Part shown: positions 56,202-64,000 of the stretch, piece by piece
Layout: every line of letters begins with the position of its first letter
How positions within the stretch are numbered: the first letter of the stretch is position 1
NCBI RefSeq assembly: GCF_014905615.1
Contig: NZ_AQGU01000025.1
Span: 310,001-374,000, forward strand
DNA from: Pseudoalteromonas aliena SW19
GTDB lineage: Bacteria; Pseudomonadota; Gammaproteobacteria; Enterobacterales; Alteromonadaceae
Length of the DNA stretch: 64,000 nucleotides
Direction: 5' to 3'
Notes under the pieces: generated by a model
The model's input: only the letters and a program-made list of their open reading frames with translations
Told to the model about the DNA's origin: nothing
Databases searched by the model: none
Position numbers and translations under genes: made by a program

Positions 56202-57782
56202 ATGAAGGAAAATCATGACAAATATAGTATTGACAATACGGACTACACCGTAGGTCAGGACAACGTACAAAAGTGGGGGTTTGATATACACAACCCTGTT
56301 TTTGGAACTAGTGCGGGCCTGATTGTCATCTTTTTAATCGCCATACTTGTTACCGACCCACTAACTGCAAAAACAGCGCTTGATAGTATCAAGACCGATA
56401 TTATTAATAATTTTGATGCCCTTTTTATGTGGGCTGCCAACTTCTTTGTGCTCTTTTGTTTAGCACTTATTGTTTCTCCTTACGGAAATATTCGCCTTGG
56501 TGGTGATGATGCTAAACCTTCTCACTCTCGAATTTCATGGCTTGCAATGTTATTTGCTGCAGGTATGGGTATTGGCCTTATGTTTTGGGGCGTTGCTGAA
56601 CCCGTTGCTTACTTTACTGGTTGGTACGAAACACCACTTAATGTGGCCGCAAATACACCTGAGGCTGCAAAATTAGCAATGGGCGCAACTATGTTCCATT
56701 GGGGACTTCACCCTTGGGCTATTTACGCTGTTGTTGGTTTATCTCTTGCCTTTTTTACCTATAACAAAGGGTTACCGCTTTCTATTCGTTCTATTTTTTA
56801 TCCTATACTAGGCGACAGAGCTTGGGGTTGGCCTGGTCATATCATTGATATCTTAGCTGTACTTGCTACGTTATTTGGTCTTGCAACATCTTTAGGTTTA
56901 GGTGCTCAACAAGCCTCTGCTGGTATTAATCATGTATTTGGTACAGAAGGTGGTGTAGGGTCTCAAATTTTGGTTATTGCGGGTGTTACACTCCTAGCAA
57001 TCGTTTCTGTAGTGCGTGGTATTGATGGTGGTGTGAAACTACTGAGTAATGTAAATATGCTCATCGCGTTTTCATTATTATTGTTTGTTTGTTTAGTTGG
57101 CTTTGCTGTAGCAATGGGCAACGTACCGACTACCGTGATGGGCTATGTAGAAAACATTATTCCATTGAGTAACCCACATGGCCGCGAAGACGAAACATGG
57201 ATGCATGGTTGGACTGTGTTTTATTGGGCTTGGTGGATTTCCTGGTCTCCGTTTGTAGGTATGTTTATCGCGCGTGTATCTCGCGGTCGAACAATTCGTG
57301 AATTCTTAATTGCGGTATTACTTATCCCTACGCTAGTTACTGTTTTATGGATGTCTATTTATGGTGGTATTGCTATTGACCAAGTAGTTAACGGTGTTGG
57401 TGCGCTAGGCACTAATGGTTTAACTGAAGTACCTTTAGCTATGTTCCAAATGCTTGATGAATTACCTCTATCTAATATCTTATCGTTTATTGCGATTGTA
57501 TTAGTGTTAGTATTTTTTATTACCTCATCTGACTCAGGCTCATTAGTCATTGATTCAATTACAGCTGGCGGTAAAATTGATGCACCGGTGCCACAACGTA
57601 TATTTTGGGCAACGGTAGAGGGCGCCATTGCAGCTGCACTACTGTGGATTGGTGGTACACAAGCAATTGAAGCACTCCAAGCAGGTGCTGTTTCTACTGG
57701 CTTGCCATTTACTATTGTGTTGTTGTTTATGTGTGTAAGCTTAATTTTAGGTTTACGAACTGAGCCACGCCCAATTAAATAA
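56202..57782 (+). CDS. BCCT family transporter (betaine/choline/carnitine)
   Basis: This 526-aa protein has about twelve membrane helices, imports quaternary amines with Na+ or H+ and helps in salt stress. The conserved block WTVFYWAWWISWSPFVGMFIARVSRG lies near 325, and GMGIGLMFWGVAEP near 125 is the family's glycine-rich segment. I start at the ATG at 56202, preceded by AGAGGT. Substrate cannot be assigned; glycine betaine is the usual one in marine bacteria. Confidence 0.93.
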   Translation: MKENHDKYSIDNTDYTVGQDNVQKWGFDIHNPVFGTSAGLIVIFLIAILVTDPLTAKTALDSIKTDIINNFDALFMWAANFFVLFCLALIVSPYGNIRLGGDDAKPSHSRISWLAMLFAAGMGIGLMFWGVAEPVAYFTGWYETPLNVAANTPEAAKLAMGATMFHWGLHPWAIYAVVGLSLAFFTYNKGLPLSIRSIFYPILGDRAWGWPGHIIDILAVLATLFGLATSLGLGAQQASAGINHVFGTEGGVGSQILVIAGVTLLAIVSVVRGIDGGVKLLSNVNMLIAFSLLLFVCLVGFAVAMGNVPTTVMGYVENIIPLSNPHGREDETWMHGWTVFYWAWWISWSPFVGMFIARVSRGRTIREFLIAVLLIPTLVTVLWMSIYGGIAIDQVVNGVGALGTNGLTEVPLAMFQMLDELPLSNILSFIAIVLVLVFFITSSDSGSLVIDSITAGGKIDAPVPQRIFWATVEGAIAAALLWIGGTQAIEALQAGAVSTGLPFTIVLLFMCVSLILGLRTEPRPIK

Positions 57783-57816
57783 TACAATTAATTAGCAACA
57801 CTTTTAATTCGTGATG

Positions 57817-57845
57817 AAACGCCGCAATTTTGCGGCGTTTTTTTG
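57817..57845 (+). terminator. Terminator of the BCCT gene
   Basis: AAACGCCGCA and TGCGGCGTTT form a perfect stem around a short AATTT-type loop, with a long T-run to 57845. Confidence 0.93.
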
Positions 57846-57862
57846 TTTACCTATTTAAGGCT

Positions 57863-58024
57863 ATACCAATTGCATTAAATTAGTGATCTATTATAGCGAT
57901 AAGAAAATAAATCAATAACAAGGCTAAAATTATGATACATATTTGTTCTATATAAATAATTTTTAACGTCGTTAGTGAGTTATTTAATACGCTAGAATGA
58001 TCATGTTTTTAATAAAATTGGTAT
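57863..58024. mobile_element. MITE-like repeat of about 162 bp
   Basis: ATACCAATT at the left and AATTGGTAT at the right are perfect 9-bp inverted ends with an imperfect ATTAAA extension. The right half is shared with 26757-26861. There is no coding potential. The right end touches the stop codon of the exonuclease gene. Confidence 0.65.
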
Positions 58025-58734
58025 TATACCCACAACTCTGAAATGGGCGTGTCTACACGATAATGGTGACTCAGTTGCGCTTGTAAAAGCTCAGCTGTAG
58101 CAAGTGCATCCGTTAGCGCATTATGATTGTGATAAGCCGGTAGAGAATAACGCTCACGACAATCTGTCAATCTGAGCGAACCTAGCTTGGTATTAAACAG
58201 CCGGCCTAATAACCCTTGCCTTGCTTTTAGTGCTCTTTTTTCTATTTCCATCGTATCTACCAGTGCAAACTCAATCCCTTCTTTAAGTCTAAGTAATAAC
58301 GCATTATTTAAAAAGTGGCGCTCTATTGCAGCGTAATGCACCACGACAACTTTCCCACTCAGCGCTTCAAGTAAAGGCTCAATAATTCGATTAAAGTCAG
58401 GGGCGTCGTCGACCTCAGAGTGCGTTATTCCATGGATTAAGATCGACTCTTCATGCAGGTTACGCCTAGGTTGAACAACCCAGTGCCGGCTATGTTTACA
58501 ATAGATACGCTTTAAATTAAACGGCACGAGCCCAACACTTACTATATCGTCGTTTTGGCTATTTAAACCTGTGGTTTCAAAGTCCATTGCTACAAAAGGT
58601 ACATCTTTTACAGCAGCTTTATCTTGATTATAAGCACCAGCATAAAAGTGTTTTAAAAGTTTATTTTCGGTACTATTGGCAAGATCGTTATATCTAGCTT
58701 GCCAATCAAATGCTTTATAATTACGCGGATTCAT
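58024..58734 (-). CDS. DEDDh 3'-5' exonuclease, DNA polymerase III epsilon-like
   Basis: This 236-aa exonuclease has Exo I (AMDFETTGLNSQNDDIVSVG), Exo II (HYAAIERHFLN) and Exo III (HNHNALTDALATAELL) motifs, a complete DEDDh set. It resembles stand-alone epsilon-like nucleases encoded beside CBS-DUF294 proteins in gammaproteobacteria. It starts 3 bp after the upstream gene and is probably cotranscribed with it. Its stop lies at the end of a MITE. Confidence 0.9.
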   Translation of the reverse strand: MNPRNYKAFDWQARYNDLANSTENKLLKHFYAGAYNQDKAAVKDVPFVAMDFETTGLNSQNDDIVSVGLVPFNLKRIYCKHSRHWVVQPRRNLHEESILIHGITHSEVDDAPDFNRIIEPLLEALSGKVVVVHYAAIERHFLNNALLLRLKEGIEFALVDTMEIEKRALKARQGLLGRLFNTKLGSLRLTDCRERYSLPAYHNHNALTDALATAELLQAQLSHHYRVDTPISELWV

Positions 58735-58737
58735 AGG

Positions 58738-60633
58738 CTACTTCACACCAGAGTTTGCTGTGTAGCTAAATTTTAAATAACTTTGTGCTTTTTCTAAAAT
58801 TGCAAATGCCTCTTTTAGGTTTCGCTGTTCAAATGGAGAAAGTAAATGTGGATCTAAGTCATTGTCTGGCTCTTCATCCTTCTCTATTTGCCATGCTTGA
58901 TGGCGTATTCGCATCATCGCAATATATTCAAGTGCATCACGTAAATCTTGCGCTTTACCCTGCGGTAAAAGTTTCGCTTCAATAATATCTTCTAATCGCT
59001 CAAACGAGTTTTGTTTTCGCGATCCAACAGCTAATGCGTGAACGCGTATAACATCAGAAAGTGGTGCAGTCCCCCTTCGCTTTAAGTTCATTGAACGCTT
59101 ATGTTGGCCATTATGCTCCATAACAAAGCCTTTAAAAAAGCCAAGTGGAGGTGTTCTGTTGCGCGCATTTGCTGCCATATTTGCTAAAAACACACGATTT
59201 ACTTTACTTTGTTTTGCTATAAATATTTTAAGCTCGTCGGCCCATTTAGTTTTGCCCCATACACCGCCTAAATCAAAAAATATTGAGCTATTTAGTAGTG
59301 CTTGTGGTTTTGGCTTCGCTATCCAATCTGCAAATTGATCAAACCACTGTGAGCGAGTTTTACGCCACTTTTTAAACGACGCCATAATTTCTCCATCACA
59401 GTAGGTGTAACCACACTGCGCTAAGCCATCACACACAAAATCGGCAATATTTTGAAAATACGCGTCATGTTTTTCATCGTCGTAACTGTCATCTAAAATA
59501 AGCGCGTTATCTTGATCAGTTACAATAAGTTGCTCGTCGCGAGCCATTGAGCCTAGAGCAATAAAACAATAAGGCACAGGAGGCGGGCCAAACTTTTCTT
59601 CAGCTAATACAAGTAATCTTTGTTTAAATGTACGTCCTATAACAGCCATGGCTGTACCAATCATGTGTGAATTTGCATCTTCATTAACCATACGTACAAA
59701 TACATTGGGCAATTGACGTGCATAATGCGCCAAATCTTCGATTGTTTGTTGAGCAAGTATGCCACGTACAAGTAATAAGCTGCTTTGCGATTCGTAACGT
59801 AAAATATCAGAGAGGGAGATAACCCCTATTGGGCGTCTTTTTTGTACTACTGGTAAATGGTGTAAGTTGTCTCTTAGCATGGCCAGTACGGCTTCGAAAA
59901 TATAGTCATTAGCATCTAAAAGCACTAAGTTAGTTGACATAATCTCTTTTGCTTGTGTGTTAAAAGCAAGTCCTTTAGCCACTACTTTGGAGCGTAAATC
60001 CCTATCGGTTATTATACCAACGACTTGTCCATCGTCTTCTTCTGGGTCATCATTTATTGGTTTATTTACATCGGTTACCAACACTGACGATACCGCCTCT
60101 TCGGTCATTAATTTAGCGATGTCTTGTACTGTTGAAGTTGCATCTACGGTGACTACATCTCTGTGAATTAATGATTTCACCTTCGCGGTTGTCAGGTCAT
60201 TGCCATCGGCTTGCTCGACAATAGCTTGATGTAAACGCACGTTACCGTCAGTTTCAAAGTAATCAGCAAACGCATCAAACTCATCACAGTAGCGATTAAA
60301 CAGCTCAACATTTATGCAGTAAACTAACGTATCTTCAAGAGCAGTTGCAGGAAAACGCACCTTACGGTTCATCAACAAACCCATTTGCCCAAATATACCC
60401 GCTGTAGCCAAACGATTGTAAAGCTCGCCATTTCGACGATACATTTCTACAGAGCCACTTCTAATTACGTACAAATCAGCTATGTCTTGGCCAAAACTCA
60501 AGATATCTGTTTTTGCTCTAAAATAAGCAACTTCTACTTGTTGAGCTAACTCATTAAGCGCTTTTTGAGGTAAGTCATCAAAAGGAGGATGTTGTGCTAA
60601 AAATTGTGCGATTTCAACTTGTTCGGCTTGCAT
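58738..60633 (-). CDS. CNB-CBS-DUF294 nucleotidyltransferase-like signalling protein
   Basis: This 631-aa protein has four regions in order. These are a cyclic-nucleotide-binding-like domain (about 15-130), two CBS motifs (about 155-290, including MSTNLVLLDANDYIFEAVLAML), a DUF294 GlnD-like nucleotidyltransferase domain (about 340-480, with IALGSMARDEQLIVTDQDNALIL) and a C-terminal helical DUF294_C. The set is standard for predicted ligand-controlled nucleotidylyl transferases, whose targets are unknown. It is coupled to the downstream exonuclease gene. Confidence 0.92.
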   Translation of the reverse strand: MQAEQVEIAQFLAQHPPFDDLPQKALNELAQQVEVAYFRAKTDILSFGQDIADLYVIRSGSVEMYRRNGELYNRLATAGIFGQMGLLMNRKVRFPATALEDTLVYCINVELFNRYCDEFDAFADYFETDGNVRLHQAIVEQADGNDLTTAKVKSLIHRDVVTVDATSTVQDIAKLMTEEAVSSVLVTDVNKPINDDPEEDDGQVVGIITDRDLRSKVVAKGLAFNTQAKEIMSTNLVLLDANDYIFEAVLAMLRDNLHHLPVVQKRRPIGVISLSDILRYESQSSLLLVRGILAQQTIEDLAHYARQLPNVFVRMVNEDANSHMIGTAMAVIGRTFKQRLLVLAEEKFGPPPVPYCFIALGSMARDEQLIVTDQDNALILDDSYDDEKHDAYFQNIADFVCDGLAQCGYTYCDGEIMASFKKWRKTRSQWFDQFADWIAKPKPQALLNSSIFFDLGGVWGKTKWADELKIFIAKQSKVNRVFLANMAANARNRTPPLGFFKGFVMEHNGQHKRSMNLKRRGTAPLSDVIRVHALAVGSRKQNSFERLEDIIEAKLLPQGKAQDLRDALEYIAMMRIRHQAWQIEKDEEPDNDLDPHLLSPFEQRNLKEAFAILEKAQSYLKFSYTANSGVK

Positions 60634-60730
60634 AAATCCCTTCCTGTACGCGCATTAAAATGACTAAATCTATCTTGCAGATTAACATTATCATTAAGAT
60701 GTTAAAACAATTACTGCACAATTTTAGGCA

Positions 60731-60757
60731 CAAAAAAAGAGCCTAAATAGACTCTTT
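60731..60757 (-). terminator. Terminator of trhO
   Basis: On the minus strand AGAGTC and GGCTCT arms form a stem around TATTTA, followed by seven T. It lies 25 bp past the trhO stop. Confidence 0.7.
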
Positions 60758-60781
60758 AAATGTAATGTTTATTGTAAAAAA

Positions 60782-61789
60782 TTATTTACTGCGCTGAGCG
60801 TCTTTTTGGGCTTTTTTAGCTTCTTTACGTTGCTGTAAAACAGCTTGTGCCTCATTACCAATATGGCCTTCACCACGCGCTTGCGCTAATTCTATTTGCT
60901 TTTGGCGTTCAGCAAAACGTGCACGTTGCTCATCAGTTACTTCTTCAATACAATGATGACAAGAGACACCTTCCATGTATTCAGGCTTTAACTTTTCTTC
61001 TTCTGTAATTGGCATACGACACGCGTGGCATTGATCATAAGAGCCTTTTTGTAGGTCGTGATCAACCGCCACGCGATTATCAAATACAAAACATTCGCCT
61101 TCCCACATGGTTTCATCTTTTGGCACTTCTTCTAGGTATTTTAAAATACCGCCTTCAAGGTGATAAACTTCATCAAAGCCTTGCTCTTTCATGTAAGCCG
61201 TCGATTTTTCGCAGCGGATACCACCCGTACAAAACATCGCTACTTTTTTATGTTTTTGTGGATCTAAGTTTTCTTTAGCCCACTGTGGAAATTCGCGAAA
61301 AGTTTTAGTATTTGGATCGACTGCATTTTGAAATGTACCAATTTCAATTTCGTAATCATTGCGGGTATCAATCAAAATAACTTCAGGATCAGATATAAGT
61401 GCGTTCCACTCATTTGGCTTTACATAGCTACCCACAACTTTAAGCGGGTCTACGCCTTCAACGCCCATCGTAACAATTTCTTTTTTTAGCTTAACTTTGG
61501 TGCGATAAAACGGGCATTCATCATCGTAAGATTCTTTTGTCACGATGTTTTTTAAATTTGGTTGTTTATCCAGCCATATTAATAAATTGTCTATCCCTTC
61601 ACGTTTTGCAGAAACAGTGCCGTTTATACCTTCGGCAGCGAGTAATAAAGTACCGCGTACTTCATTTGCTTCCATCACTTCAAGCAATGGCTTACGGATA
61701 GCTTCAAATTCAGGTAACCCAACGAATTTATACAGCGCGCACACAACAAAGTGATCGCCCGTTACATTATCTTTATGAACAACAGTCAT
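60782..61789 (-). CDS. trhO: tRNA uridine(34) hydroxylase TrhO (YceA, rhodanese-like)
   Basis: TrhO makes 5-hydroxyuridine at tRNA position 34 with O2. The 335-aa protein has an N-terminal acylphosphatase-like domain (10-100, [15 protein letters not shown]), a rhodanese domain (130-225) with active Cys197 in [13 protein letters not shown], and a zinc-like CHAC..CHHC tail near 255-280. The family match is clear. It stands alone, divergent from the helicase gene. Confidence 0.94.
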   Translation of the reverse strand: MTVVHKDNVTGDHFVVCALYKFVGLPEFEAIRKPLLEVMEANEVRGTLLLAAEGINGTVSAKREGIDNLLIWLDKQPNLKNIVTKESYDDECPFYRTKVKLKKEIVTMGVEGVDPLKVVGSYVKPNEWNALISDPEVILIDTRNDYEIEIGTFQNAVDPNTKTFREFPQWAKENLDPQKHKKVAMFCTGGIRCEKSTAYMKEQGFDEVYHLEGGILKYLEEVPKDETMWEGECFVFDNRVAVDHDLQKGSYDQCHACRMPITEEEKLKPEYMEGVSCHHCIEEVTDEQRARFAERQKQIELAQARGEGHIGNEAQAVLQQRKEAKKAQKDAQRSK

Positions 61790-61996
61790 TATATTTCCTA
61801 TTTTGCCTTGTTAGCCAGTATTGGCGTTTACCGAATCGTAAATCCGGCGCATATGGGGCGCGTATTTTACGCTTTTTTGGATTAATTGCAAAAAATGCTG
61901 CTATAGAATGGTTTTTACTGTTAGCACGGCACCTCAGTAAGCTATAATACGCCAATAAATTTAAAGACTTAATTGCTCATTTTGGAGAAACACACA

Positions 61997-63319
61997 TTGC
62001 AGTTTACTGATCTTGGGATTGATACACGCCTTGAAACACAATTAGCACATCAAGGGATCACCCAGCCCACCGATATTCAAGCGCATGCAGTGCCTACCGC
62101 ACTTGCAGGGCATGACATTTTCGCTCAGTCTAAAACTGGGTCGGGCAAAACCTTAGCGTTTTTACTACCTGCAGTACAACGGGTGATGAAACAAAAGGCA
62201 CTCAGTAAACGCGATCCTCGTGTACTTATTGTTGCGCCTACACGAGAGCTTGCAACACAAGTGTTCACACAACTTCGCTTATTAATTGCAGGCACAGCGA
62301 TTAAAGCGGTGAAAATACTTGGCGGAGAAAACTTTAATGATCAAGTTAAAGCACTGCGTAACGATCCACAATTTGTAGTCGCAACCCCAGGTCGTTTAGC
62401 GGATCACATTACACAACGCTCATTACAATTAAGCGGACTTGAATTACTTATTTTCGATGAAGCCGATCGTATTTTAGATTTAGGCTTTACCGAACAGTTA
62501 AAAATGATTAACGAGCAAGCGAATCACCGTTTGCGTCAAACATTACTGTTTTCTGCAACGCTGGATCACGCACAGGTAGATGCTCTATCTCGTAATTTAT
62601 TAAAAAAACCAAAGCAAATTACGCTAAGTGCAGCGAATGAGCAGCACAGTGATATCACACAAACACTCTATTTAGCGGATCATCTAGATCACAAAGAGGC
62701 ATTATTAGAACATTTTTTAAATCAAGATGATGTTGGTCAATGTATTATCTTTACAGCAACGCGCGCTGATACAAGCCGTTTAAGTGAAGCACTTAATGCT
62801 AAAGGATTTAAGTCGGTAGCACTTGCTGGTGATTTAACACAAAATAAGCGCCTAGATATTATGGACTCGTTTAGTCGTGAGAATTTTAAAATATTGATCA
62901 CAACGGATGTTGCCTCACGTGGTTTAGATTTGCTCAGCGTAACGCATGTAATTAACTTTGATTTACCAAAACATGCTGAAGAATATGTGCATCGCATTGG
63001 ACGTACTGGGCGTGCAGGTTTTAAAGGAAGTGCGCTTTCGCTGGTAGGCCCTAAAGATTGGGCTAGCTATTTAGCCATAAAAGCATTTTTAAATGATGAG
63101 TTAAATTTTGCCAGCATTGATGGTTTAAAGGCAAAATTTAAAGGGATAAAAGAGAAAAAACCTGAATCTGTATTGAAAAAAGAAAAAACAGTTGTTGCTA
63201 AAAAGCCACTATTTAAACGAAAAGCAAAACCTAAAAAACCATCAGCCCCAATTAAAGCACCCATGAATATTGATGGCGATACACCGATGCGCCGTAAAAA
63301 AAAGCCTGAGCAGGAATAA
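61997..63319 (+). CDS. DEAD-box RNA helicase
   Basis: This 440-aa ATP-dependent RNA helicase has the motifs in order: Q motif region, SKTGSGKT (motif I), PTRELA, TPGR, FDEADRIL (motif II), SAT and HRIGRTGRAG (motif VI). A lysine/arginine-rich tail follows (residues 370-440). It should unwind RNA in ribosome assembly or decay. The start is TTG at 61997 (LQFTDLGID), nine bases after GGAG. It is followed by an S1-domain gene after 2 bp. Confidence 0.92.
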   Translation: MQFTDLGIDTRLETQLAHQGITQPTDIQAHAVPTALAGHDIFAQSKTGSGKTLAFLLPAVQRVMKQKALSKRDPRVLIVAPTRELATQVFTQLRLLIAGTAIKAVKILGGENFNDQVKALRNDPQFVVATPGRLADHITQRSLQLSGLELLIFDEADRILDLGFTEQLKMINEQANHRLRQTLLFSATLDHAQVDALSRNLLKKPKQITLSAANEQHSDITQTLYLADHLDHKEALLEHFLNQDDVGQCIIFTATRADTSRLSEALNAKGFKSVALAGDLTQNKRLDIMDSFSRENFKILITTDVASRGLDLLSVTHVINFDLPKHAEEYVHRIGRTGRAGFKGSALSLVGPKDWASYLAIKAFLNDELNFASIDGLKAKFKGIKEKKPESVLKKEKTVVAKKPLFKRKAKPKKPSAPIKAPMNIDGDTPMRRKKKPEQE

Positions 63320-63321
63320 TT

Positions 63322-64000
63322 ATGAGTTACCTAGGAACAACACAAACCTTATTTGTAAAAGAAGTAAGCAATGAAGGTGCTTACCTTGATGGCCATGATT
63401 TAGGTGAAGTATTTTTACCAAAACAAGAAATAAAACATGAGCTTGAAGCTGGCGATAGTATTAGTGTATTTATCTTTTTAGACAATGCTAACTTAGCCAC
63501 AGCGACAATTAAAAAGCCTCATGCACAAGTAGGTGAATACGCCCTACTACGCGTTAAAGAAATAAACAGTATTGGGGCATTTTTAGATTGGGGGCTTGAA
63601 AAAGATGTACTAACCCCGTTTAACGAACAAAAGCCACGCATGCAAGAAGGTCATTCATATTTAGTTCGTTTGTACCTTGATAATGCAAGCCAACGTATTT
63701 GTGCATCAAACAATTTTAATCGTTTCCTATCTAAAGATGAGCCGCAATATACACACTTACAAGAAGTGGATTTAATTGTTGCTGGCAAAACAGATATTGG
63801 CTATAAGGTATTAATTGAAGAATCGCACTTCGGTGTTGTATTTTACAATATGGTATTTAAAAGCTTATTTGTGGGCCAAAAGCTTAAAGGTTTCATTCAA
63901 AAAGTACGTGACGACGGAAAAATTGATGTCGTACTAGAAAAGCCTGGTATGGGAAAAGTAAGCGATCTTGGTGAAACTATTATGCAAAAGCTTAAGAATG
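63322..64000 (+). CDS. S1 domain RNA-binding protein (CvfB/YitL-like), truncated by the window edge
   Basis: 226 codons are present, and the gene runs off the right end. There are tandem S1-like beta-barrel domains: residues 1-65, 70-130 (ALLRVKEINSIGAFLDWGLEKDVLTPF) and 150-210 (GYKVLIEESHFGVVFYNMVF), matching CvfB/YitL proteins. AGGAATAATT precedes the ATG. It starts 2 bp after the helicase stop, so the two are in one operon with a shared RNA theme. Confidence 0.87.
   Translation, partial: MSYLGTTQTLFVKEVSNEGAYLDGHDLGEVFLPKQEIKHELEAGDSISVFIFLDNANLATATIKKPHAQVGEYALLRVKEINSIGAFLDWGLEKDVLTPFNEQKPRMQEGHSYLVRLYLDNASQRICASNNFNRFLSKDEPQYTHLQEVDLIVAGKTDIGYKVLIEESHFGVVFYNMVFKSLFVGQKLKGFIQKVRDDGKIDVVLEKPGMGKVSDLGETIMQKLKN

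Overview
The window looks like chromosomal DNA of a marine gammaproteobacterium of the order Alteromonadales, most likely Pseudoalteromonas. This rests on the AT-rich composition, the complete liu/mms branched-chain catabolism block, rmf, fabA under a FabR-type palindrome, an acuR-acuI pair, and a decayed sedentary chromosomal integron. The genus call is recognition by eye, not a search. Layout: 0.1-7 kb holds a SorC-type regulator, a single-domain response regulator, and a tight MoxR / DUF58 / transglutaminase (TgpA-like) / Na+:H+-antiporter-family operon. 7.3-13.6 kb holds an acyl-CoA thioesterase, an M23 peptidase whose signal peptide carries a tandem duplication, a two-domain QueD-like protein, fabA, rmf, acuR-acuI with matching operators, a VF530 protein and a DUF5071-like protein. 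13.8-17.5 kb is an isochorismatase / pirin / ABM-monooxygenase / hemerythrin operon divergent from a LysR regulator, with a palindrome between them. 17.7 kb has a PhyH dioxygenase. 18.5-26.9 kb is the accessory region, an integron in decay. The integrase gene intI (+ strand, 25.8-26.75 kb) is broken but keeps a near-perfect LexA box. Cassette genes run leftwards on the minus strand (a membrane-anchored GT51 glycosyltransferase, a small acidic unknown, a membrane unknown) with recognisable attC sites. The array is interrupted by an IS1182-family element with a split transposase, an IS110-family remnant lodged against a half attC, and an IS3-family element with clear terminal repeats. A MITE-like fragment and a second, diverged copy of the intI tail lie just beyond intI. 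27-43.4 kb is core catabolism. The minus-strand operon mmsA / acyl-CoA dehydrogenase / enoyl-CoA hydratase / 3-hydroxyisobutyryl-CoA hydrolase / mmsB / SDR degrades valine. The plus-strand liuR-liuABCDE plus a 3-oxoacid CoA-transferase pair degrades leucine to acetoacetate and acetoacetyl-CoA, which the divergent thiolase cleaves. 43.6 kb has a 194-bp MITE with perfect ends and a 4-bp target duplication, then a LysR regulator and an exported MsrA-thioredoxin-MsrB fusion. 46.6-50.6 kb is a 5-oxoproline locus (pxpB, pxpC, DUF969, DUF979, pcp) lacking pxpA. 50.7-58 kb has asnB, a PhzF-like gene squeezed between a terminator and a MITE, egtB-egtD and a BCCT transporter. 58-64 kb has a DEDDh exonuclease, a CNB-CBS-DUF294 protein, trhO, a DEAD-box helicase and a truncated S1-domain protein at the right edge. 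No tRNA, rRNA or CRISPR array was seen. The most unusual locus is the integron, and within it the first cassette, which couples four predicted membrane helices to a complete-looking peptidoglycan glycosyltransferase domain.
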